Source of the DNA: Brasenia schreberi
Taxonomy: Eukaryota > Streptophyta > Magnoliopsida > Nymphaeales > Cabombaceae
Length of the DNA stretch: 64,000 nucleotides
Assembly (NCBI GenBank): GCA_036023115.1
Contig: JAYKKT010000041.1
Location: forward strand, 3,621,501 to 3,685,500
Direction: 5' to 3'
The translations under genes were made by a program, and so were the position numbers. The number at the start of each line of letters is the position of its first letter. Within the stretch, counting starts at the first letter, position 1. Under the pieces are notes generated by a model, which saw nothing but the letters and a program-made list of their open reading frames with translations, did no database searches and was not told where the DNA came from. Below are positions 1 through 11,378 of the stretch, in pieces.

Positions 1-147
1 AGGTATTTATAAGCTTTATAACTTGAATGACTAATCTACCCCTAAGCAAGTTTAAATACTACTAAACAAACATAACCTAATCTAAGACTCAGAAACGACC
101 CAAAACATGATTTCTACTATCAAATACATAACTAGATCAACTCAACA
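1..147 (-). repeat. 3' LTR (partial) of the minus-strand copia
   Basis: Positions 1-140 match 10643-10782 with a single G/A difference. On the minus strand the LTR begins TGTTGAG at 147, directly after the polypurine tract. The rest of the LTR (about 150 bp, judging from the other copy) lies left of the window. Confidence 0.88.
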
Positions 148-160
148 CTCCCCCTCAAGC
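148..160 (-). other. Polypurine tract of the minus-strand copia
   Basis: On the minus strand the sequence reads GCTTGAGGGGGAG immediately before the LTR start. This purine-rich run is the usual plus-strand DNA primer of copia elements. The same motif precedes the 3' LTR of the nested element. Confidence 0.75.
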
Positions 161-388
161 TGGAGCATATATGTCCGATGCAACCAACTTGTCACATATG
201 TATGCTATCCTAGGTCCTCGTAAGGACTTAGTCATTATGTTCCTGCTAGTTGATCTTTAGTACCCACAAAAGAAGTCTTAATGATGCCCGAGAGGATCTT
301 TCTCTCTAATGAAGTGACAATCAACTTCTATATGTTTAGTCCTTTCATGAAAAATTGGATTCAAGAGAGATACAAGGCTGATTGGTTA

Positions 389-1626
389 TCACAAGCAAGT
401 TCCATAGGACCCTATCTCACAAAACTTCAACTCTTGAAGCAAATATTTTAGCCACAAAAGTTCAGTAAGTAGTATTAGCCATAGCACGATACTGCAGCCT
501 TGCTCGATCTTGCAACAATAGTACCGTTTCTTGCTTTTCCATGAAATCAAGTTACCTCCAATAAGCACACAAGAGCCTCGAAGTGGACCTCCTATCACTA
601 GCATCACTGCCCAATCTGCATCGGTATATCCAATGATATTAGTATGACCCTTGTCCACATATAAACAAGCCCTTTACCAGTGATCCCTTGATGTATCTTA
701 GGATCCGAACAACCGCATTCCAATGATGTTGTCACATGGTGAGTTGAGAAACCGACTCACAACACGACAGAAAAGCAAGGTCCGTCGAGTCATGGTGAGA
801 TAATTTAACTTCCCAACTAATCTTCTATATCCGCTCGGGTCGATAAGGCTCCCCACGATTAGGTAGAAGCTTCACATTTGGGTCCATAGGAGTATCAACA
901 GGTTTACAATCAAGCATCCCTGTTTCTTCCAAAATATCAAGGGCATATTTCCTTTGAGAAATAGCAACACTGTTCTTGATTGGGCTACTTCAATCCCAAG
1001 AAAGTATCGCAATCGGCCAAGATCTTTAGTTTTAAAATGTTTAAACAGGTATTGCTTCAATTGCTTAATGCCTTCTTGGTCATCGCCCGTAATGACAATA
1101 TCATCCACATATACCACAAGATAAATAAGTTTATTCAACGGTGAGCATTTAAAGAATACTAAAGAATGGTCTACTCGCAACGAATCATGCCAAGCTATTT
1201 GAATAACTTTACTAAACTTCCCAAACCAAGCGCGAGGTGACTGCTTTTAAGCCATATAAAGACTTTTGTAGCCTAAGCAAACAAGACCCGATCCCCCCGA
1301 GCAACAAACCCAGTGGTTGCTCCATATAGATTTCCTCCTCCAGATCACCATGTAAGAAGGCATTTTTAATATCCAGTGATACAAGGGCCAACGTCTCATG
1401 GCAACCATAGACAAAACAAACGTACGGACGCCATCTTAGCAACGGGAGAAAAAGTATCACCGTAATCCAAACCATAAATTTGAGTGTATCCCTTCGCTAC
1501 GGTAGGGCTTTCAATCGGTCCACCCGCCCATCGTGGGCCAACTTTAATAGTAAATACCCATCGACAACCAACTCGTAGATTTTCCAGAGGAGGTGAAACA
1601 AGTGTCCATGTATGATTAGATTCCAA
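389..1626 (-). pseudogene. Copia reverse transcriptase-RNase H remnant
   Basis: Pieces of the copia RT and RNase H appear in at least four overlapping frames. They are an RT N-terminal part with [10 protein letters not shown] (1626-1396), a palm segment with SLDIKNAFLHGDLEEEIYMEQP (1475-1212, only partly in one frame), the catalytic YVDD box within LVVYVDDIVITGDD (1180-872), and an RNase H block with the YTDADWA motif (658-389). Frameshifts separate all of them, so no continuous product is possible. The nested plus-strand copia has the same domains in one near-continuous frame, which serves as a guide. Confidence 0.85.
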
Positions 1627-1799
1627 AGCAAGTCATCTCATCAATCATTGCCTGTCGCCATCCTGGATGATGATAATAATGCTTCCCGAACATTCTTAGG
1701 AATGGTAATAGATGACAAAAAGTGCAAACACAAAGGCACAATGGGAAGGAGATAATCGATGGTAACTTAGAAAATTGTAAAGCGGATGAGGATTGAGAG

Positions 1800-2960
1800 T
1801 AGAGCGTTTACCTTTACTTGAGTGCAATAGGTAGGTCACCGAAGTGTCGGGTGGGACCCAGTGGGAGAAGCGATTGGAGTGGGAGCCGAATCATGAGAAT
1901 CAATAGTAGGTGTGATCTCGGGAATTCTCCAGGATTCCGGCGCTCATAAGTAATACCAAATCGACGCAACGGACGGTCATCCCGTGACCGTGGAGCTTGA
2001 GGATTAGAGACAAGTGTTGCAAAAAGAGGAATGGGTAGTACCCGAGATGGAGTAGAGTCGGATGTAGCCGATGTGACAAAGAAAGGAGTATCCTCAAAGA
2101 ATGTAACATCTGCAGATACATAAAAGCGATGTGTAGAAGGAGAATAACATCGATATCCCTTCGACTCGAGAATACCCAAGAAAGATACATTTAACACCCG
2201 AGCGAGACAATTTATCACGGCCGGGAGAGAGATCATGAACAAAACAAGTGGAACCAAACACACGAGGGGAACAAGCATAAAGAGGATCTTTAGGAAATAA
2301 AAAGAGAGTGAGGAATTTTATTACCCAAAACAGTAAGATGGCATTCGATTTACTAGATAACAAGCCGTAAGAACAAATACACCCCAAAACTTCAAGGGTG
2401 CATTAGCATTTATTAAGAGAGTCCGAGTTGTATCAACAAGATGACGATGTTTTCGTTCGCCCACACCATTTTGTGTGGTGTGTGAGGACAACTCTTGGAC
2501 CGATGAATAATACCATGTAAGACGTGTATAATCATCGATAAAAGAGACAAAATATTTATGTTCAAACAAAGACGTAACAGGACTGGGACCCCATATATCA
2601 GAATGGATAAGCTCAAAAGGTTTAGAACGCCGAGAGTCACTTAAAGGATAGGGAGCTTTGTGGTGTTTCCCAAGTTAACAGACTTCACATTCAAACTGAC
2701 ACTTATTGGACTCGACTCTAAGATGAGGTATAATGAATTGAAGTTTTGAAACTGGTAGATGACCAAGACGACAATGCCAAAGGTGAATTTTTGCATCCTG
2801 AACAGTGGCGGTTGAAGCGCTCGAAGAAGTTGCAGGATGAGAATGATCGTCCAAAACATATAGTCCCTTCTGTAGTTTATCATGACTAAAGATTTTCCCT
2901 GTCTTCAGTTCCTGAAATATAGAGCCAGTAGGGTAGAAGATTACACAACAATCCATAGTA
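1800..2960 (-). pseudogene. Copia integrase remnant with internal deletion
   Basis: The pre-integrase zinc-binding region is visible (HLWHCRLGHLPVSKL, then a CxxC, in 2956-2675). It is followed by integrase core pieces YFVSFIDDYTRLTW and NGVGERKHRHL (2569-2321) that are fused closer than in an intact copia, so the middle of the core with one catalytic Asp is missing. A downstream segment with FGSTCFVHDLSPGRDKL and KCIFLGYS (2387-2094) is the normal post-integrase region. Stops and frame changes separate the pieces. The polypeptide is dead. Confidence 0.82.
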
Positions 2961-3289
2961 CGAGTTAAAGAACTGACTGAAAGAAGATTTATCGGGAAAC
3001 TAGGAACATGATATACTGATTTTAAATCTGAGAAACAAGTGGGTACACTTCCCTATCCAATCATATAAGAGTAAGAGTCATCTGCCAACTTAATCGGCTC
3101 CTGTTTTTTAAGAGTTCTGTATTCTGAAAAATATGATAACTCGCCTACCATATGGTCTGTAGCGCCTGAATCAATTATCTAAGTTTTTAAATGAGGATGA
3201 GAAAATGTGTTACCTTTCACAGTATGTGTAGCCTAAGCAACTGTAGCCTGAAGGTTGTTCGGATAGTTTATGTTTGAGGCCCTCTATCC

Positions 3290-3995
3290 TTTTAATAATC
3301 TCTTGAATTCCTTCTCACTGGGGTTTGAATTTTCTGTTGCATGAACTGAGTGATTCCGATTTCAATAATAATTTGGTCTGTCATGTAATTCCCAGTAATG
3401 TTCTCTAGAATGTCGTGATTTGCCACAATGTGAACAAACAATTTTGTCTTTCTCATCTGAATGATATCTACCTCGTCCACGTCCACGACTCTGTTGTCCA
3501 CCTCTGTCACGAAAGTTTGAACTGTCTCCTCTCACTTGAAGTGCTTGTTGATCTGTAACAGGAACGTTATTCTTCTCAAGATTTCTACGATCTTCTTCTT
3601 TGATTAAAAGAGAGTATACTGTGCCCAGTGTAGGAAGCTCTTCTCTACCTAATATGTTTAATTTCACTGACTCAAATTCAGGATTTAGACCTCACAATAA
3701 GTCAAATACTTTATTCTTTTCACTTTCAACATTTCTTTCATTGTAACAGGCAGAGCACTTGATATTTGTATAATAAAGGAGTTCATCCTAGAGACCCCGA
3801 AGATCTGCATAATATTCGCTGATAGAATGAGTTCCTTGTTTACATTTTCTGATCTTTTCTAAAATCTCATATTCTTTTACCACATTCTTCTTTCTAGAGT
3901 AAGCTTCAGAAACGGCGCACCAAATCTCATGAGCATATTCAAGAAACATAAAGGTTTTTGCAATTGAAGGGATCATAAATTGAAGAAGCCAGGAT
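3290..3995 (-). pseudogene. Copia gag remnant (C-terminal part), minus strand
   Basis: Contains the UBN2-like gag core (AHEIWCAVSEAYSRKKNVVK, 3976-3788) and an Arg/Gly-rich stretch before a zinc knuckle reading CSHCGKSRHSREHYW (3667-3362). The fourth ligand of the CCHC knuckle is Tyr instead of Cys, so the knuckle is damaged. The gag start lies on the far side of the nested insertion at 9748, and both halves belong to one gag gene split at 3996-4000. Confidence 0.83.
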
Positions 3996-4000
3996 GATAT
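3996..4000. other. 5-bp target-site duplication GATAT (left copy)
   Basis: GATAT at 3996-4000 is repeated at 9497-9501, directly outside the two LTRs of the plus-strand copia. Five bp is the usual copia duplication length. It proves that the plus-strand element inserted into the minus-strand copia gag. Confidence 0.9.
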
Positions 4001-4321
4001 TATTGAAGATGCTGAATACTATTTAGTTATAGTTAATTACATTGTTATAACCAATGTATTTTGTAGTTAAGTCTTTATAGTTACTTTATAGTTATATCGT
4101 TTTTAAAGGTACTTTTAAATAAGGCCTCATTAATGACACTTTAGTAATTAGGGATACTTTTAATCTTGTATTTAAAGGGGAAACCCTCAGCCGTGTACAT
4201 GCTTATTCCTTGATCAATAAGACAGAAAATAATGGCGGCTGCAAGAGGGCCGATTCTCCCTTCTCATCTTCTTGAATACAACATGTGAAATCTGTGAATC
4301 ATTGTATGAAAATCACGATCA
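4001..4321 (+). repeat. 5' LTR of the nested copia
   Basis: 321 bp. It aligns with 9187-9496 and carries an extra 11 bp near 4082. The outer end reads TATTGAAG where the 3' LTR reads TGCTGAAG, so the canonical terminal TG has mutated to TA. The inner end is CGATCA, directly before the primer-binding site. Confidence 0.92.
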
Positions 4322-4333
4322 TGGTATCAGAGC
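4322..4333 (+). other. Primer-binding site for initiator tRNA-Met
   Basis: TGGTATCAGAGC immediately follows the 5' LTR. It is the standard plant copia minus-strand primer site complementary to the 3' end of initiator Met tRNA. Confidence 0.88.
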
Positions 4334-4920
4334 CTTCCTTGAAGAGCGTAGCCGCCAACAATACCTGGAAAAGAGGCCAGCAGTAAGTAAACATTCAGTT
4401 TTTCAAAAATAAAGGTCGAGGGTTTGTTTTAGATCTGATCTAACTTGAGAGGACTACACTCTCTAAGCATAGTCAAAATCAGATTTACAGATTTGATATT
4501 AAAACCAAATCTAGGGTAGGCAACCCATATCGACATATACTGATTATACATATCGGCATCTGCAAGTATTGACGCCTGTGATCAGCCAATAGAAAGTAGA
4601 CATCTGTGATCAGCTATCTACGTGTATTTCAGCGTCAAATTCAGTCATATAGAAGATCGTCATCTGCAAGTATTGACGCCTGTGATCAGCCAATAAAAAG
4701 TACTGGCTTTTATATTCATATTGGCATACAATAACTGCCAATACAAGCCAGTCAAGTTGCATATAGAAGATCGACGAGTGGGAGTCTGATCAAGCACGTC
4801 TGACAGCAAGTAAGAATCTGCAATTAAATCAAGAGTATTAGTGACATCTAATACGTGCAGTTGACTACATATAGAAGGCAGAAATACATCAATACTCGGC
4901 TCAAGAAATAGTAAAATAAT
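4334..4920 (+). other. Untranslated leader of the nested copia with internal repeats
   Basis: No coding sequence is seen. A block of about 42 bp (4557-4598, starting CATCTGCAAGTATTGACGCC) recurs at 4661-4702 with one difference. A shorter motif ATATAGAAGATCG recurs around 4649 and 4759. The gag ATG at 4921 ends this stretch. Confidence 0.6.
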
Positions 4921-5930
4921 ATGGCCAACAAGTTGAAAGAAGAACTATCTGCTAGCTATGGAAATTATCAAAAAATGGAACCATTCCAAATCACAAATAT
5001 CCGATTAGATGGGAGAAATTATAGAGAATGGGCTCGATCAATTAAACTGGTTCTACGATCGAGAGGAAAAGTGTCTATCATCAAACAGAGTTCACCTCTA
5101 GAGGGAAGCAGTGCAACTACGAGAGATGGTCTAAAGATGATGCTCTAGTAAGTTCATGGCTCATTCAATCCATGAATCCCTCAATTAGTAAAACATTTAT
5201 GTATATGGAAATTGCTGCTGAAATTTGGGCCGGAGTAGAAGAAGCCTACTCCAGACTGAGGAATATTGCCAAAGAATATGAAATCATTGAAAGAATCAGA
5301 AAGTGTCGCCAAGGAACCAGATCAGGAAGTGAATACTATGGAGAACTGCAGGAACTATGGAATCAACAAAGACATTTAGTAGAAAATAAATGTAGTCATT
5401 GTGTCAAAGAGAGAACTGCTGAAGGAGAAATTCAGAAAGTGTTTGATTTACTTTAGGGAGTCTCATCAGAATATGAATCCATCAAACTCAATATCTTAAG
5501 CAAGGAAGAGTTACCATTGCTTGGAACTATGTATTCACTTCTGTTGAGAGAAGAAGACCGAAAGAATTTAGAAAAGGGTGAACACATACAAAGTGAGAAA
5601 TCTGCATTTATTGGTAGAGGACAGAGTAATTATCAAAGAGGAAGAAACTCGTTCAGAGGCAGAGGAAGAGGCAGGAATCAATATTATGAAGATAAGAGCA
5701 AACTACAGTGCACACATTGTGGAAAAAGGGGACATACCAAAGAACAATGTTGGAAAATTATTGGAAAGCCTCCAGAATATAGAGACTACGGCAGAAAATC
5801 CACAGAGTATAAAGATTATGACAGTCACATAGCATCGGTATCTGACAAGAAAACAGAAATGAGTCCTGTAAATGAAATTGCAGAATTAAAAAAACAGATA
5901 GTTGGAATTGAAACACGTCTACGAAATTAA
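4921..5930 (+). pseudogene. Copia gag (disrupted)
   Basis: The start ATG is at 4921 and the N-terminus is MANKLKEELS. A DUF4219-like block (RLDGRNYREWARSI) is followed by a UBN2-like core (EIWAGVEEAYSRLRN) and a zinc knuckle CTHCGKRGHTKEQCW near 5710-5755, with all four CCHC ligands present. The frame is lost near 5130, a stop occurs at about 5454 inside the core, and another at about 5928 before the protease. Gag would package the element RNA into virus-like particles. This copy cannot make it whole. Confidence 0.88.
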
Positions 5931-7200
5931 TCTACCACTTCTACTTCACAGACAGACTTAAATCCTCCTGCTTCATTAAGTATTAGTGATAATTATTCTC
6001 TTCAAGATTCTGTAAATACTTCTGATTGGATAATAGATTCAGGGGCTACTGACCACATGGTAGGAAACAAAACTAATCTTATGCATTATGAAATGATTCA
6101 AACTCCACAGTATGTGAAGGTAGCAAATGGCTCTTTGATTCCAATGGAAGGAAAAGGAGAAATTCACAGAGATAATCTCAGACTTAATTCAGTGATATAT
6201 ATTCCAAAATTTCCAGTAAATCTACTTTCAGTAAGTTCCTATATGAATTGTACAGTTACATTCTCTCCACATGGTTGTGTGTTTCAGGATTTGAGGACGG
6301 GAAGAATCTTTGGACGTAGTGAACTACGCAATGGTCTCTACATACTATCTGGAGATCAAATTTTAAAGCAAAAGAAAGCGTTGGCAACTATTACTGCAGA
6401 TGAAGAAATAAAAGTTTGGCATAGTAGATTAGGACATTTGCCTTTGTTTAAAATAAGAGAGCTTGTCTCTTTTCCTATTCCTAATAATGTGGTCATTCAA
6501 TGTGATGTGTGTCAGAGAGCAAAGCATCATAGAGCTACTTTTCCTAGTAGTGATTCAAGATCAGTCATTCCTTTTGAGTTGATACATTCTGATGTTTGGA
6601 GACCATGTGTGATACCTTCATTGGGAAACTTTAAATATTTTGTTACTTTTATTGATGATTTCTCCAGACTTACCTTTGTTTATCTAATGAAGTCTAAATC
6701 AGAAATCTCTACAATTTTTCCTATCTTTCATAATCTTATCAAGACTCAATTTGGTTATACCATTAAAACATTCAGATCTGATAATGGTGGTGAATTTTGT
6801 AATGCTCAGCTTGAATCATATCTTCAGTCTCATGGTATTATTCATCAGACATCATGTGTTTACATACCACAGCAGAATAGAGTGGCAGAACGAAAGAATC
6901 AGCACATTCTAGAAATTGCTCGAACATTACTTCTTGAACACAATGTTCTAAAATTCTTTTGGCCAGAAGCAATCCTTATGGCAGTGTATATAATGAATCA
7001 AATTCCTACTATGGTTCTTAGAGGAAAGTCTCCTTTCAAGGTTATTAAACCTAAAGATAATCATTTCACCTTATTCCCAGAATATTTGGATGCATCTGTT
7101 ATGTACATGTTCATCAACAATTCAGAGACAAATTTGACCCAAGGGCGATAAAATGTATCTTTATTGGATACTCTTGCGAAAAAAAGGGATATATTTGTTA
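5931..7200 (+). pseudogene. Copia protease and integrase region (nearly intact)
   Basis: The aspartic protease signature WIIDSGATDHM is near 6024-6058. The integrase zinc region (VWHSRLGHLPLFKI followed by CDVCQ) lies near 6415-6515. All three integrase catalytic residues are seen: Asp in LIHSDVW (about 6585), Asp in FRSDNGGEF (about 6775), and Glu in VAERKNQ (about 6885). One frame runs 6057-7151. A stop and frame change near 7145 separates it from the post-integrase block (KCIFIGYSCEKKGYICYDP) that leads into RT. Confidence 0.9.
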
Positions 7201-9179
7201 TGATCCTACTTCTCATAGAAAGTATATTTCTATGGATGTGACTTTCTTTGAAACCACCCCGTACTACAGAGCTTCCAATGATGTGCCTAGTTCTATTGTT
7301 GAAGAAACAGTACTACCAAGGATCAGTACGAGTGAAGAATTGGAGGAAGAAAATATGGATACAAGAACAGATCAATACACCGAAAAAGACAAACTGCAAG
7401 TGTACAAAAAGGGGGAGAGAAATATCTTCAGAGACAAACAAATAGATATTATGAATCCAGGGGGAGCAACGACATCTGATTCAAATGAAGTTCACGAAGA
7501 AAATGGAAAAAGAGTGGAAGACTCAGAAGTTCCCATAGCACTCAGGAAAGGGAAGAGATCATGTTCTAAGTACCCGATTTCCAAATTCATTTCCTATGAC
7601 AGATTATCAGAAGGATACTATGATTTTGCGTTAAAAGCTGAGATACATCCAATTCCGAAGAACTACCTTGAAGCATCCAAAAATAAACAGTGGATTGAAG
7701 CTATGAAATCTGAACTTCAAGCAATAGAAAAGAATCAAACTTGGAAACTTTGTGACTTACCAAAAGACAGAAAAGCAGTGTCATGTAAGTGGGTGTATAC
7801 AATCAAATACAGAGCAGATGGGTCACTGGAGAGATATAAAGCTAGACTAGTAGCTCGTGGATACAGTCAATCATATGGGATAGACTACGAAGAAACATTT
7901 GCACCAGTAGCAAAGCTAACATCTATAAGAGTCATTATTAGTCTTACAACTCAAAGAAATTGGACAATGTGGCAACTTGATGTAAAAAATGCATTTCTCC
8001 AGGGGGAACTCAAAGAAGAAGTCTACATGGAGTTACCACCAGGACATTCAAATCCCGAAAAGAAGGTATGCAGATTAAAAAAGGCTATCTATGGATTAAA
8101 ACAATCTCCACGAGCTTGGTTTGAGAAGTTCAGCAGAAGTGTTATAAGTTTGGGATATCAAAAGAGTGTAAGTGATCATACTTTATTCTTTAAAAGGGGA
8201 GATAAGTTAACACTACTACTGGTATATGTCGATGATATTATCGTAACAGGGGATGGCATGGAGGAAATTCAGCAATTAAAGAAAGAGCTCCATCGGTTAT
8301 TTGATATTAAGGATCTTGGAAGGTTGCATTATTTTTTAGGCATTGAGGTTGCCTACTCAGGTAAGGATATCTTTCTAAATCAAAGGAAATACACTTTGGA
8401 TCTGTTGCAAGATATCAGAATGGAAAATTGTCGACCTACATATACTCCAATGGATACCAATCATAAGTTACACATGGAAGATGGTGCTGAAAAGGTTTAT
8501 GTAACTAGATATCAGCAATTGGTTGGAAAATTGATATATCTAACCATTACACGTCCAGACATTGCATATGTGGTAAGCATAGTGAGTCGATTCATTCAAT
8601 CACCATCAAAATATCATATGGATGTAGTATTTCACATACTACGATATCTGAAAACTACACCCGGTTATGGGATTACCTACAAAGCCAATGGTCACAATGA
8701 TATTGAGATCTACACTGATGCAGACTGGGCAGGTTCTACAGATGACAGAAAATCAACTACAGGTTATATAACATTGATTGGAGGTAACATAGTATCATGG
8801 AAGAGCAAGAAACAATCCGTTGTAGTTAGATCTACAGCTGAAGCAGAATATAGAGCAATAGCGTCTGGTATATGTGAAGGAAAGTGGTTGCGGTCCTTAT
8901 TAATAGAACTGAACTTATTTGCAGAGAAACCTATGCCTATATTTTGTGATAGTAAAGCAAATACAAATTGCTTCAAATCCAGTATATCATGAGAGAACAA
9001 AACATATTGAGATAGATTATCACTTTATACGGGACAGTGTACATGCAAAAGAATTTCAGTTAGAACATGTGCAGTCGGGACATCAGTGTGCAGATATGTT
9101 GACTAAAGCAATTAATAGAAGTCTACTTCAGAGACTGTGCAGCAAGTTGGGTGTAACTTCTATTTTTCACCCAACTTGA
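7200..9179 (+). pseudogene. Copia reverse transcriptase and RNase H (one late frameshift)
   Basis: The main frame runs 7232-8992. The RT core begins around KWVYTIKYRADG (about 7790), continues through QLDVKNAFLQGELKEEVYM (about 7972), and has the YVDD catalytic box in LLLVYVDDIIVTG (about 8215). RNase H shows YTDADWAG (about 8710), AEAEYRA (about 8838) and FCDSKA (about 8941). A frame change near 8970 moves the last 70 residues ([17 protein letters not shown] to the end at 9179) into another frame. Apart from that the enzyme is well preserved. Confidence 0.92.
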
Positions 9180-9186
9180 GGGGGAG

Positions 9187-9496
9187 TGCTGAAGATGCTG
9201 AATACTATTTAGTTATAGTTAATTACATTGTTATAATCAATGTATTTTATAGTTAAGTCTTTATAGTTATATCATTTTTAAAGGTACTTTTAAATAAGGT
9301 CTCATTAATGGCACTTTAGTAATTAGGGATACTTTTAATCTTGCATTTAAAGGGGAAACCCTCAACAGTGTACATGCTTCTTCCTTGATCAATAAGACAG
9401 AAAATAATGGCGGCTGCAAGAGGGCCGATTCTCCCTTCTCATCTTCTTGAATACAACATGTGAAATCTGTGAATCATTGTATGGAAATCACGATCA
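9187..9496 (+). repeat. 3' LTR of the nested copia
   Basis: 310 bp, starting TGCTGAAG after the polypurine tract CTTGAGGGGGAG (about 9175-9186) and ending CGATCA. The second GATAT duplication follows at 9497-9501. Confidence 0.92.
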
Positions 9497-9499
9497 GAT

Positions 9500-9748
9500 A
9501 TCAGGGCATCTTCCCATCGCCAAGTAGGATAGTGAGTATCATGAACTTCTGGACTAGGTGTTTGGCCCATGAGATGGGCCCATCTCCCCCTGGCTATAAC
9601 AGTCAGTTCTACAGACCTAGACCACTATAGATAGTTTCTTCCATCTAACTTAGTTATGGTAATCTGAAAAGTTTCTCCTTTTTTATTCATGTCGTGTTCG
9701 GATACCACAGAAGGAGGTTCAACTACCGCCTTGCCTTTGCTGGCCATA
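9500..9748 (-). pseudogene. N-terminal gag of the minus-strand copia
   Basis: Translation from the minus-strand ATG at 9748 gives MASKGKAVVEPPSVVSEHD and continues to a DUF4219-like block (TITKLDGRNYL). An in-frame TAG stands where a Trp codon is expected before WSRS. This is the front half of the gag whose back half is at 3290-3995, separated by the nested copia. Confidence 0.82.
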
Positions 9749-10478
9749 GAAATCTAACTTCAAGTAAGAGTCTTTGTAGCAATCTGATAAAAAAAAATTG
9801 TCTTCACAATTTTCTGAATATGCCCACGACTCTATATTGATCTTCACGATTTATAAGACTGCCACGATTTTCTGAATATGTCCACGGCTCTAAATTGATC
9901 AATAGATCAATATGCAATAAGAAGGTTGATTAGTCTTCTACATGATTTATGAGACTGCCACAGGTTGATTATTCTTCTGTCCACAGGTTGTTTAATAGAT
10001 TAATAGATGACTTAGAACGATAACAGCCAGGATATGCTCACGATATGCAGTTGAAATCCTGGCAGACTAACCACTAAACTCAACACAAAGTATTGTTGAA
10101 CAATATGAAGTCCCTCAGACAATATATTACTGAACAATATGAACGTGGATTGATAACAATATGCAGTTCACGTATTTCAGTTTTCTCACCAATAACAAGA
10201 ATGTCTGCCTTGTTTTATCACGATTTGTAGACTTTACAATAAACTGCAACTTGACTTAGTCCACAAACATAGTACTAGCCACCGTGAGTCGATCTTTTCC
10301 TTGTTTTTATGAAAAAATCAGCAGCCCCAAATGACATGCACAGAATATTAGCCTCTTGCAGAAAACACCTTTTAAATCTGCGATTTCAAGCAATGTTCTT
10401 CCCTGATATGAATATGATCTTCCACAACCATAAAACTGAGTCTTTTAAACGAAAAAACACGGATTTACCAGCCTTTTA
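9749..10478 (-). other. Leader of the minus-strand copia
   Basis: Non-coding. It has internal imperfect repeats: a block starting TTTTCTGAATATG near 9809 recurs near 9871, and GACTGCCAC with neighbouring bases recurs several times. No host gene is seen. Confidence 0.55.
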
Positions 10479-10491
10479 GGCTCTGATATCA
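10479..10491 (-). other. Primer-binding site of the minus-strand copia
   Basis: On the minus strand it reads TGATATCAGAGCC, one base different from the usual TGGTATCAGAGC Met-tRNA site. It abuts the inner end (ATCA) of the LTR. Confidence 0.78.
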
Positions 10492-10782
10492 TGATAAAAT
10501 ATTCTTATTTAACAGAATGAATAAAACTTACAAGATCGGACAGATCGAGGAAACACATCCAATCTGTCCCAATACAAGATGGGACGACCTCCTTGGCTGC
10601 CGTCCAGCCACCATTTTGTTACTTATTGATTAACCCTAATCTAGGTATTTATAAGCTTTATAACTTGAATGACTAATCTACCCCTAAGCAAGTTTAAATA
10701 CTACTAAACAAACATAACCTAATCTAAGACTCAGAAACGACCCAAAACATGATTTCTACTATCAAATACATAACTAAATCAA
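10492..10782 (-). repeat. 5' LTR of the minus-strand copia
   Basis: About 290 bp. Its outer half matches positions 1-140. The terminal seven bases seen in the other LTR (TGTTGAG) are absent here, and LINE-like sequence starts almost at once, so the outer end is slightly truncated or rearranged. Confidence 0.85.
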
Positions 10783-10789
10783 TACGATT

Positions 10790-11190
10790 CATGTCTTCAA
10801 CACAAACCATCTTAAATGATTTATCCTCATTTTATCCTCTATTGGTGCTATTCCAAATTTGTTTCTAATAACCTCATTATGTATACAGTCTTTCCTTGTG
10901 TGACCACTCATCCATCTCATCTTAATTTTTGCTACGGACATCTTTTGTAGATGTTGATGATTAACTGCCCAACACTTAAAAAATGTAAAATATAGATCTA
11001 ATTGTTGCTCTATAATATTTACCTTTCAACTTTAATGGTATCTTCTTATCACACAGAATACCTAATGTCCCTCTCCATTTTAACCAACCGGTATTAATTC
11101 TATGCATAACATCTCCATCAATTTTTCCATCGCTCTCAAAAACTGATCTTAGGTATTTAAAACTTTCCTTATGAGGTGAGGGATGCTTAA
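10790..11190 (-). mobile_element. RTE-type LINE fragment (3' part, tail missing)
   Basis: Similar to the C-terminal RTE region seen at 12263-12850: the complements of MSGHTRK-like and [12 protein letters not shown] coding are readable with frame breaks, ending at the block that corresponds to AGGTATTTAAAAC near 11150. The GTT-repeat tail is missing on the side facing the copia LTR, which suggests that the copia inserted into, or recombined with, this LINE. Confidence 0.7.
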
Positions 11191-11378
11191 ATGGTACAGA
11201 GTCTACAGTTTTTACATGAAGTTTTTAAGAGCCTGATTTCTCTTATTGTCTGGCTCAACCCTTTCTAGCAGATTACGCATGAGATGTTATGCTTGAAGTT
11301 TGGCCAGGTCAACATAAGCTCGCTGGTTTTTGAGAATGCTTGCAGTTTACTAATGTTGACTCTCATTAAGTTTTGCAG

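Larger units (their letters stand above)
4001..9496 (+). mobile_element. Near-complete Ty1/copia retrotransposon, plus strand, nested in another copia
   Basis: Both LTRs (4001-4321 and 9187-9496), primer-binding site, leader, gag, protease, integrase, RT, RNase H and polypurine tract are all present in order. The element is flanked by GATAT duplications. By hand alignment its LTRs differ at about 12 substitutions plus one 11-bp indel over roughly 310 bp (near 4%), so this is not a very recent insertion. The coding region has about five disruptions: frame changes near 5130, 7145 and 8970, and stops near 5454 and 5928. It is therefore non-autonomous, although every catalytic motif is still readable. 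Confidence 0.95.
1..10782 (-). mobile_element. Degenerate Ty1/copia LTR retrotransposon, minus strand, split by a second copia
   Basis: Read on the minus strand the order is 5' LTR (10492-10782), primer-binding site (10479-10491), leader, gag start (9748 downward), an interruption by a plus-strand copia (4001-9496), gag continuation, protease region, integrase, reverse transcriptase, RNase H, polypurine tract and 3' LTR (147 to beyond position 1). The order integrase before RT is diagnostic of copia. Coding frames are broken many times and part of the integrase core is missing, so the copy cannot make its own proteins. The two LTR segments that can be compared (1-140 and 10643-10782) differ at one base by hand alignment. 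The left end is outside the window, so its target duplication cannot be checked. Confidence 0.9.
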
